Assembly (NCBI GenBank): GCA_024640385.1
Contig: JAHEFC010000277.1
Span: 1-5,697, forward strand
DNA from: Sphingobacteriales bacterium
Lineage (GTDB): Bacteria; Bacteroidota; Bacteroidia; Chitinophagales; Chitinophagaceae
Length of the DNA: 5,697 bases
Reading direction: 5' to 3'
The notes under the pieces: generated by a model
Databases searched by the model: none
Told to the model about the DNA's origin: nothing
What the model saw: the letters and a program-made list of their open reading frames with translations, nothing else
Shown: positions 1 to 5,541 of the stretch, piece after piece
How the letters are laid out: every line of letters begins with the position of its first letter
Position numbering within the stretch: the first letter of the stretch is position 1
Translations under genes and position numbers: made by a program

Positions 1-1973
1 AGTACTATACCGAATTGGCATTGCGGGAATCTGAATACCTGAACTATGAACCCGGCAGAGGCAAGGCTTATCAGAATTTGGGAATGATAGAAGAAGAGTA
101 CGGGCATTTTTCCCGTTCAGAGTACTACACCAAACTGGCCATTCCCATTCTCGAAAAATACGGACGTGACACTGAACTACACCGGGCAAAGATCAACCTT
201 GGTTTTTGCTACCACAACCAGGGATTTTTTGAAGAAGCCAGGAAGATTTATGAAGAAGAACTGACATATTATTACTCAGTAAACGATTTGGTCCATGTAC
301 CCATGATCTACCGGATGATCGCTCATACCTATGAGAGCCAGGGCCAGATCCGGGCTGCATTCGAAGCCTACCAAAAAGATTTTGAGATCGAGAAAAAATC
401 AGACGACATCATCAATGCCCTGTATTCCCCTTCAAATAAAGCCGCCCTTTACCTGGCAGCAGGGGATACTCAGAATGCCATCCTGAACTACAGGCTTTCT
501 GCCATCAATACGTCCGGCCTCCATATGAGGCCAGACCATTACTATTCGAGAACAGCCAGGGTCTATATGCTTCGTAAAATGGAAGACTCCGCTATTCTCT
601 GCCTGTACAGGAACAACGAAATAATCAATTCATTCTATGTTGACTCCAATGCGCGCAAAAGGGCTTTTGCCGTGAATGCCATGCAGCTAGCAGATCTGCT
701 CCGTATAAAAGGAAAATATGACAGTGCATTATACTATGCACATTATGCCAGGATGAATTTTGAGGAAGGCAATGATATGGAATCCTGGATGACGGTGACA
801 GGGACCATTGCCAGGATATACCAGGAACTTCCTGATGAAAAGATGGCCCTGCAATATGCCCTGCAATTAAAGGCCAAAGCAGAGTCGATAAAAGCACAGT
901 TGGATATGCTGGACAGCTACTTGCTGCTTTGGAAATACTTTTCCCGAAAGGATTCCCGAAAAGCGGGAGAATATGAAAAAAAATACACCTCACTTAAAGC
1001 CACGCTTTCCAATGATGCATCTATATCCCGCATAGCTACGATCGACCTGTTGTCCCGGATCAAGATCAGGGAAGACAGTATTGCATCCCAATTCAGGCTT
1101 GCAGAAGCCATGAAAGAAGAAAAGATCAGGCAGATGGAGAAAGAAAACAAACTCCAGCAGATCATCTTTCTGCTGACGCTCACCATCATCTTTCTCATCA
1201 TTGCCTTTATTGTAAGGAATATGAGAAATAAAAGGCGTAAAGACCAGATGCAGCGCCAGATGAACGAAACCACCCTGCTGCTTGAAAAAAGACAGATCGA
1301 ACAGGAGGTTTCCAACCTGCAACTGCAAAAAGCGGAACTGGAGATGAAAGCCCTGAAAGCGCAGATGAATCCACATTTCATTTCCAATTCCCTGAACGCA
1401 ATTAACCTCTTTATCCTTCGGAACAACAAAGAAGAGGCCTCCGCTTATCTTACCAAATTTGCAAGGTTGATCAGGACCATATTGAGGTACTCTGAATCAT
1501 CACTTATAGCACTCAGGCTGGAACTGGAGACGCTGCAGATATACATGGAGCTGGAGAAACTGAGATTTGGCGATCATTTTGAATTTTCAATCCAGGTAGA
1601 TTCTGAGATCGATACAAATAAGGTCCTGATACCCCCGCTGCTACTGCAACCTTATGTTGAAAATGCGGTATGGCATGGCCTGATGCAAAAAGAAGATAAA
1701 GGCCATCTGCAGATCCAGATCTTTAAAGAAGACCAGTTAATTATCTGCAGGATAACAGATGATGGCATAGGCCGTGAAAATGCCCTATTGCAAAAACAGA
1801 AAAAAGAACCTTCGAAAGAATCCATGGGCATAAAGATCACAACGGAAAGGATAGCACTGATGAAAACAAAAGGGCAAAATATGATGCAGGTAACAATAAA
1901 TGACCTGGTAAATCCCGATCAAACGCCCGCCGGCACTGAAGTATTACTCAAAATACCCATAACTCATGCTTAA
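1..1973 (+). CDS. TPR-containing sensor histidine kinase, LytS/His_kinase family (5' end missing)
   Basis: Sensor kinase of a two-component system, expected to sit in the inner membrane and phosphorylate the regulator encoded next to it. The reading frame is open to the window edge (first full codon at 3) and already reads as TPR-like helix, so the true start is upstream. Numbering from the TTG codon at 15: residues about 15-300 are TPR-like helical pairs (for example around 57-82, 96-123 and 220-246); about 355-380 is a charged coiled coil; 383-400 is one hydrophobic membrane helix; 401-450 is a second coiled coil. The kinase core follows: H-box QMNPHF with His454, N-box with Glu549-Asn550 in QPYVENAVWHG, G-box DDGIG at 582-586, and a second glycine motif near 604-612. 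This is the His_kinase (PF06580) plus HATPase_c arrangement. With one visible membrane helix after the TPRs, a periplasmic TPR sensor is likely if a signal peptide lies upstream; this is inferred. The H-box has Ser457 where Phe or Tyr is usual. Confidence 0.93.
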   Translation, partial: YYTELALRESEYLNYEPGRGKAYQNLGMIEEEYGHFSRSEYYTKLAIPILEKYGRDTELHRAKINLGFCYHNQGFFEEARKIYEEELTYYYSVNDLVHVPMIYRMIAHTYESQGQIRAAFEAYQKDFEIEKKSDDIINALYSPSNKAALYLAAGDTQNAILNYRLSAINTSGLHMRPDHYYSRTARVYMLRKMEDSAILCLYRNNEIINSFYVDSNARKRAFAVNAMQLADLLRIKGKYDSALYYAHYARMNFEEGNDMESWMTVTGTIARIYQELPDEKMALQYALQLKAKAESIKAQLDMLDSYLLLWKYFSRKDSRKAGEYEKKYTSLKATLSNDASISRIATIDLLSRIKIREDSIASQFRLAEAMKEEKIRQMEKENKLQQIIFLLTLTIIFLIIAFIVRNMRNKRRKDQMQRQMNETTLLLEKRQIEQEVSNLQLQKAELEMKALKAQMNPHFISNSLNAINLFILRNNKEEASAYLTKFARLIRTILRYSESSLIALRLELETLQIYMELEKLRFGDHFEFSIQVDSEIDTNKVLIPPLLLQPYVENAVWHGLMQKEDKGHLQIQIFKEDQLIICRITDDGIGRENALLQKQKKEPSKESMGIKITTERIALMKTKGQNMMQVTINDLVNPDQTPAGTEVLLKIPITHA

Positions 1974-2703
1974 AGCCATAATTATCGACGATGAAGCCCA
2001 CTGCCGGGAATCACTGCATATTCTGCTCACAGAGAATTGTCCTGATATCACCGTCATGGATAGCTTCTCTTCTGCAGCGAAAGCCATGGAATCAATAGCA
2101 CACAATCCACCCGACCTGGTATTTCTGGATATTGAGATGCCGGGAATGAATGGATTTGATATGCTTGAGAAACTCATGCCGCTCAATTTTTCTGTCATCT
2201 TCACTACCGGATATGATCAGTATGCCATCAAAGCATTTCACTATAGTGCCATAGATTACCTCATCAAACCAATAGATCCGGGTGAATTAAAATATGCGAT
2301 TGAAAAACTGGTATACCAGAAGTCGCGGCCCATCCCGGAGCAGATTGAAATGCTGCTGGCCAGGATCTATAAGAAGAAATCATTCAACAAGATCGCCATT
2401 CCCACGTCGGAGGGATTTGAACTGGTTGCGGCCGACCAGGTACTTTATTTTGAAGCCAACAATACATATACACATGTGATCATTAAGAACCGGCCAAAAC
2501 TGATTGCCTGCCGTACCCTGAAGGAAATGGAAGAGCAGGTTGAAGATCATGATTATTTCATCAGGGTACATAATTCTTATATCGTCAACCTGAATGAAGT
2601 GATCAAATATGTGAGGGGTGAAGGCGGCTACCTGGTGATGTCAGACAACAACACGGTTAACGTATCCAGGAGCCGTAAGGATGATCTCCTGCAGTTTTTC
2701 TGA
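1966..2703 (+). CDS. LytTR-family response regulator
   Basis: Transcription regulator of the LytR/AlgR type (245 aa, normal for the family), probably activated by the kinase just upstream. The receiver domain spans about residues 3-115: acidic pair Asp8-Asp9, phosphoacceptor Asp55 in FLDIEMPGMNG, Thr80/Thr81 in the switch position, and Lys101 in YLIKPID. A linker leads to a LytTR DNA-binding domain at about 140-245, recognised by the FIRVHNSYIVNLN segment (199-210) and the terminal VNVSRSRKDDLLQFF. LytTR domains bind direct-repeat sites through beta-strand loops. The ATG at 1966 lies inside the kinase gene, giving an 8-nt overlap that ends at 1973. No Shine-Dalgarno sequence is visible, so translational coupling is likely. 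The key residues all appear intact. Target genes cannot be read from the window; the spacer downstream shows no obvious pair of direct repeats typical of a LytTR site. Confidence 0.95.
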   Translation: MLKAIIIDDEAHCRESLHILLTENCPDITVMDSFSSAAKAMESIAHNPPDLVFLDIEMPGMNGFDMLEKLMPLNFSVIFTTGYDQYAIKAFHYSAIDYLIKPIDPGELKYAIEKLVYQKSRPIPEQIEMLLARIYKKKSFNKIAIPTSEGFELVAADQVLYFEANNTYTHVIIKNRPKLIACRTLKEMEEQVEDHDYFIRVHNSYIVNLNEVIKYVRGEGGYLVMSDNNTVNVSRSRKDDLLQFF

Positions 2704-2829
2704 CAACTGCACAGGTTAACTGCCAACTACAGGCCTATCCAGTCATTTACTAAGTGGAAGTTAATCCCCGCCCCGGTACTGCTTATCTTAAAGTGTAAAC
2801 ACATATTTAACTATCATCAAACACAGATT
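2704..2829. other. 126-nt spacer between response regulator and lipoprotein genes
   Basis: No open reading frame of note. The first 60 nt carry an imperfect inverted repeat described separately. The last 40 nt before the ATG at 2830 are AT-rich, which is usual for Bacteroidota leaders. A poor match to the Bacteroidota -7 element (TAnnTTTG) is TATCTTAA at 2784-2791, and no convincing -33 TTG lies at the right distance, so I do not call a promoter. No intrinsic terminator with a T-run is seen. Confidence 0.5.
2716..2764. repeat. Imperfect inverted repeat with traces of a 7-bp unit
   Basis: Arms at 2716-2728 and 2752-2764 match in 10 of 13 positions when one is reverse-complemented, around a 23-nt loop. 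The left arm lies in a stretch where AACTGCC is followed 7 nt later by the related AACTACA (2718-2724 and 2725-2731), with a further AACTGC at 2705-2710. It begins 12 nt after the response regulator stop codon. It resembles a decayed version of the two clearer heptamer hairpins further along, but it is weak enough to be chance. Confidence 0.35.
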
Positions 2830-3363
2830 ATGAAAAAGCAGATGTCAATTATGATGGCAACTCTCATACTTACAGCAACCACCTACATAGCCTGCCGGAA
2901 AGAAGTCTCAGAGACCACCATGCCGGGTGTACAAAATGCCACAGTAGCCGGGAACCCGGCCTCAGCAGAATCCAATTATGAACTTGAAGTGGTGCTCAGG
3001 GGTGATAATGGAAGTAATGGCCACATCCACTTCGGGCAGAACCGTGATGCGGCAAAGATCATCAGTCTTGATACCAAAGTCCAAAATCTTCTGCCCAACC
3101 ACCATTATTTGCTGCAAAGAGCCGTTGATCCGATGAATGTGGTTGACGGGAACTGTACAAGCACATCATGGCTAACCCTTGGCTATGGACTTACTCCTCA
3201 TATGATCACAACAGATGATAAAGGCGATGCCACTGATCTCATTTGGAGAGACGTCACGGCAATCCCTTCGGGAGCCAGGTTTGATATTCATTTCCGGATT
3301 GTTGACGCTGAAAATATGCAGGAAGTGCTTTCCAGCGACTGTTACCAGTATACAGTCAGGTAA
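2830..3363 (+). CDS. Putative lipoprotein of unknown function
   Basis: 177-aa exported protein. Residues 1-22 form a signal peptide: Lys2-Lys3, a hydrophobic core (about 5-20), then YIAC with Cys22 as the likely lipidated residue, followed by Arg-Lys-Glu. This loose lipobox with a charged start is common in Bacteroidota; no clear surface-export signal of the Lys-Asp-Asp kind follows. Residues 23-48 look like a flexible linker. The rest (about 49-177) has alternating polar and hydrophobic residues, suggesting a single beta-rich domain. It includes HIHF at 65-68, DIHF at 152-155 and two cysteines (Cys109 and Cys171) that could form a disulphide in the periplasm. I do not recognise the family and assign no function. 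The ATG at 2830 is the natural start because the signal peptide begins there. The gene stands alone between two spacers, with a hairpin and T-run after it, so it is probably transcribed on its own. Confidence 0.85.
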   Translation: MKKQMSIMMATLILTATTYIACRKEVSETTMPGVQNATVAGNPASAESNYELEVVLRGDNGSNGHIHFGQNRDAAKIISLDTKVQNLLPNHHYLLQRAVDPMNVVDGNCTSTSWLTLGYGLTPHMITTDDKGDATDLIWRDVTAIPSGARFDIHFRIVDAENMQEVLSSDCYQYTVR

Positions 3364-3390
3364 GCTGGTTTCGGAATTAAAGCGATCAGA

Positions 3391-3460
3391 ATGAGCAGCA
3401 AGCAGTGAGCGGTGAGCGGTGAGCAGCGTATCTGCCTCTTTCTGACCGCTCACTGCTCAT
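3391..3460. repeat. Heptamer (GTGAGCG) tandem arrays in inverted orientation
   Basis: The left arm, 3391-3425, is five 7-bp units in phase. The copies at 3405 and 3412 are perfect GTGAGCG, the copy at 3419 has one change, and the two before 3405 are more diverged. The right arm, about 3445-3460, carries two units in reverse complement (CGCTCAC at 3447-3453 and TGCTCAT at 3454-3460). A perfect 13-bp stem forms between 3401-3413 and 3445-3457. Because the left arm is repetitive, a second register (3408-3420 with the same right arm) pairs 12 of 13 and shortens the loop from 31 to 24 nt. The whole element lies between the lipoprotein stop and the KAS III start. Confidence 0.85.
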
Positions 3461-3469
3461 TAGTTTTTT
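3401..3469 (+). terminator. Possible intrinsic terminator of the lipoprotein gene
   Basis: The 13-bp heptamer-based stem (3401-3413 with 3445-3457) is followed 6 nt later by six T residues at 3464-3469. It starts 37 nt after the lipoprotein stop codon. The loop of 24-31 nt is longer than in typical terminators and the T-run is not immediately adjacent, so termination is plausible rather than certain. Confidence 0.45.
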
Positions 3470-3470
3470 G

Positions 3471-3477
3471 TACTTTG
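3471..3477 (+). promoter_or_regulatory. Possible Bacteroidota -7 promoter element before the KAS III gene
   Basis: TACTTTG at 3471-3477 is one base shorter than the Bacteroidota -7 consensus TAnnTTTG. It sits 21 nt before the preferred ATG at 3499, which would give a short leader. The expected -33 TTG is not visible; that position falls in the right arm of the heptamer hairpin. Confidence 0.35.
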
Positions 3478-3498
3478 CCGGCCTAAACGTTGCTTGCT

Positions 3499-4539
3499 AT
3501 GCGCTCTAAGATTGCCGGTATAGGATATTATGTTCCAAAGAATGTCTACACTAATTTCGACCTGATGAAGATGATGGATACCAGTGATGAATGGATCCAG
3601 GAAAGAACAGGAATAGTTGAAAGACGATACGCCCACACCACCGAAGAAACCACCGCCACCATGGGTGTGGAAGCCGCTAAGATCGCCATCGAACGCGCCG
3701 GCATCACCCCGCAGGATATAGACTTCATTGTTTTTGCCACCCTGAGCCCCGACTATTATTTCCCCGGCTGCGGCGTGCTGCTTCAAAGGGCCATGAAAAT
3801 GAAAGAGATCGGCGCGCTTGATGTACGCAATCAATGCAGTGGCTTCGTTTATGCACTCAGCGTTGCAGACCAGTTCATCAAGTACAAAAATATCCTGGTT
3901 GTTGGATCGGAAAAGCATTCTTTCGGACTCGACTTCTCCACCCGGGGCCGGAATGTAAGTGTGATATTCGGCGACGGTGCAGGGGCCGTGGTGCTTCAAC
4001 CCACTGAAGATCCCAATCGTGGCATCCTGAGCACTCATTTGCACAGTGACGGAGAAAGTGCTGAAATACTTGCCATGTACAACCCCGGTACCCATGCCAA
4101 CCACTGGTCATCTACTGAACTTGCCACTTTCAAGAAGGATGCAAAAATGGGTGAATATTTCATGAGCCACGAGATGATCGATAATTGCCAGAACTTCCCC
4201 ACCATGGATGGACCAGCCGTTTTTAAAAAGGCTGTTGTGAAATTCCCGGAAGTGATCATGGAAGCACTGAAAACAAACAACTATACCCCGGCTGATATCA
4301 AGATGCTCATTCCCCACCAGGCCAATCTGAGGATCTCACAGTTTGTACAGCAGAAACTCGGGCTACGCGACGACCAGGTGTATAATAATATCCAGAAATA
4401 CGGAAATACTACTGCCGCATCCATCCCTATCGCTTTGTGCGAAGTGTATGAAGCCGGAAAAATCAAAGAAGGTGACCTGGTTTGCCTCGCTGCTTTTGGC
4501 TCTGGATTTACCTGGGCCAGTGCGCTGCTCAGGTGGTGA
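3499..4539 (+). CDS. Beta-ketoacyl-ACP synthase III homologue (FabH-like)
   Basis: 346-aa condensing enzyme of the thiolase fold. FabH proteins join an acyl-CoA primer to malonyl-ACP to start fatty acid synthesis in the cytoplasm. The Cys-His-Asn triad is intact: Cys113 in NQCSGF, His273 in IPHQANLR, Asn303 in YGNTTAAS. Other FabH hallmarks are DTSDEWIQERTGI (27-39), FGDGAGA (157-163), Arg278 at the position used for ACP docking, and the C-terminal FGSGFTWASALLRW. The protein is about 30 residues longer than E. coli FabH (317 aa), mainly from an insertion at about 190-235. It lacks about three residues after the catalytic helix (near 128-129). The ATG at 3499 is preferred over the in-frame TTG at 3490 because MRSKIAGIGYYVP matches the usual FabH N-terminus. 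It is not next to plsX or rpmF as housekeeping fabH often is, so it may be a paralogue with another primer or product; I therefore give no symbol. Confidence 0.92.
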   Translation: MRSKIAGIGYYVPKNVYTNFDLMKMMDTSDEWIQERTGIVERRYAHTTEETTATMGVEAAKIAIERAGITPQDIDFIVFATLSPDYYFPGCGVLLQRAMKMKEIGALDVRNQCSGFVYALSVADQFIKYKNILVVGSEKHSFGLDFSTRGRNVSVIFGDGAGAVVLQPTEDPNRGILSTHLHSDGESAEILAMYNPGTHANHWSSTELATFKKDAKMGEYFMSHEMIDNCQNFPTMDGPAVFKKAVVKFPEVIMEALKTNNYTPADIKMLIPHQANLRISQFVQQKLGLRDDQVYNNIQKYGNTTAASIPIALCEVYEAGKIKEGDLVCLAAFGSGFTWASALLRW

Positions 4540-4618
4540 TTCCGAATTCCGGATTGCGGATTCCGGATACATTTCCGAGAAAGGGAGGATCCGGAATTCA
4601 GAATCCGGAATCCGGAAT
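4539..4618. repeat. Heptamer (ATTCCGG) tandem arrays in inverted orientation
   Basis: The left arm is four 7-bp units at 4539-4566 (units 2 and 4 perfect ATTCCGG, units 1 and 3 with one change each). The right arm is four units of the reverse complement CCGGAAT at 4591-4618 (three perfect, one at 4598 with two changes). Extended by two bases, 4539-4568 pairs with 4589-4618 in 26 of 30 positions, around a 20-nt loop at 4569-4588. The first base of the array is the final A of the KAS III stop codon, and the array ends 20 nt before the lipid kinase ATG. There is no T-run after it, so it is not a standard terminator, though the stem could pause RNA polymerase or protect an mRNA end. Confidence 0.9.
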
Positions 4619-4638
4619 ATTCCTCATATTGCATATCC

Positions 4639-5532
4639 ATGTCGAGTAAACTCATCTTTCTTGTTAACCCCATCTCCGGCACCAGGGGCAAGACGCTCAT
4701 CATAGATACCATTACCCGGAAAATGAAAGCGTCAGCTGTCGATTTTGAATTCCTGAATACCAATGCGGAAGGCAGGTTCAATCACATTGAAAAAAAACTT
4801 ATCGAAGAGGGTATTAAAACTGTTGGGATCATTGGCGGAGATGGTACTGTAAGTCAGGTGACCAATGCACTCAGGCATCTTCCTGTTGATTTCGGTATCA
4901 TACCTACCGGCAGTGGAAATGGCCTCGCGCTGGCCGCAGGCATACCACGCGATGTCAGAAAAGCACTTGATATCATACTCAGTGGCAAACCTTCGAGGAT
5001 CGACGCCTTCACGATCAATGGCCATTTTTCCTGTATGCTCAGCGGAATAGGTTTCGATGCTAAAGTGGCCCACGATTTCGCTAAACAAAAAAAACGCGGC
5101 TTATGGACCTATGTGAAAGTAAGTGCAGCAAATTTTTTCAATGCGAACTGTTACCCGTTTACACTCCTGATCGACAATAAAGAGATCAGCACTACAGCAT
5201 ATTTCATAAGCATTGCCAACAGCAACCAGTTCGGAAATAATTTCACCATTGCTCCCAAAGCAAGTCTTGGCGACGGACTGCTGGATATTGTTGTGGTGCA
5301 GAAAATGAACAAACTTCAGGTATTGCTCTCCATCATCTATCAAATCAGGTACGGGGATGTACAGGAAGAAATTTTCAGGAAACACGGGATCCTGTATTAC
5401 CAGCTTAAAGAACTGTGTATCGTGAACAACTCACTTGCACCGCTTCATATTGATGGCGACCCCTATGATACTGCTGAAAAATTCGAGATCAAAGTGATCC
5501 CTTCTGCCTTTTCGCTGATACATCCGGCCTGA
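4639..5532 (+). CDS. YegS/BmrU-type lipid kinase (diacylglycerol kinase catalytic domain)
   Basis: 297-aa soluble kinase of the DAGK_cat family (PF00781), which uses ATP to phosphorylate a lipid hydroxyl such as diacylglycerol or a sphingoid or related lipid at the membrane face. Motifs in order: LVNPISG (8-14), the nucleotide-binding GGDGT (66-70), PTGSGNG (89-95), GIGFDA (136-141), then the C-terminal beta-sandwich domain with APKASLGDGLLDIVVV (205-220) and HIDGDP (270-275), which is close to the family's DGE-type motif. Length is normal (about 290-310 aa) and no membrane segment is seen. The ATG at 4639 is right because the family's NPxSG motif begins about 10 residues in. It follows the KAS III gene by 99 nt filled mainly by the heptamer hairpin. 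The substrate cannot be told from sequence; Bacteroidota make sphingolipids, so a sphingoid substrate is possible but unproven. Confidence 0.93.
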   Translation: MSSKLIFLVNPISGTRGKTLIIDTITRKMKASAVDFEFLNTNAEGRFNHIEKKLIEEGIKTVGIIGGDGTVSQVTNALRHLPVDFGIIPTGSGNGLALAAGIPRDVRKALDIILSGKPSRIDAFTINGHFSCMLSGIGFDAKVAHDFAKQKKRGLWTYVKVSAANFFNANCYPFTLLIDNKEISTTAYFISIANSNQFGNNFTIAPKASLGDGLLDIVVVQKMNKLQVLLSIIYQIRYGDVQEEIFRKHGILYYQLKELCIVNNSLAPLHIDGDPYDTAEKFEIKVIPSAFSLIHPA

Positions 5533-5541
5533 TCACCGGAT
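5522..5541. terminator. Short hairpin at the convergent gene junction
   Basis: ATCCGG at 5522-5527 pairs with CCGGAT at 5536-5541 around an 8-nt loop that contains both stop codons. No T-run follows on either strand. It may serve as a weak two-way terminator for the converging genes, but a 6-bp stem is short and could be chance. Confidence 0.25.

Noticed and set aside
917..1429. 170-codon open frame on the minus strand inside the histidine kinase gene
   Set aside because: It is antisense to the coiled-coil, membrane and H-box region, has low-complexity Ser/Phe/Leu composition that mirrors the coding strand, and shows no domain.
2784..2791. TATCTTAA as a promoter for the lipoprotein gene
   Set aside because: It lacks the TTTG end of the Bacteroidota -7 element and has no -33 TTG at the right distance.
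3391..3460. CRISPR array
   Set aside because: The units are 7 bp with no spacers between them, and no cas gene is present; this is a short tandem repeat.
3490..3498. TTG at 3490 as the KAS III start
   Set aside because: The ATG at 3499 gives the usual FabH N-terminus, and the three extra codons add nothing that matches the family.
3460..4104. 214-codon open frame on the minus strand across the KAS III gene
   Set aside because: It is antisense to a clear enzyme with an intact catalytic triad and has no recognisable motif; the His/Gly-rich composition reflects the opposite strand.
4343..4705. 120-codon plus-strand open frame linking the KAS III and lipid kinase genes
   Set aside because: It is out of frame with both genes and crosses the repeat spacer; composition is not protein-like.
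4281..4781. Minus-strand open frame running through the ATTCCGG hairpin
   Set aside because: It spans the ends of two real genes and the repeat spacer. Its only repetitive segment comes from the heptamers, and no protein family is suggested.
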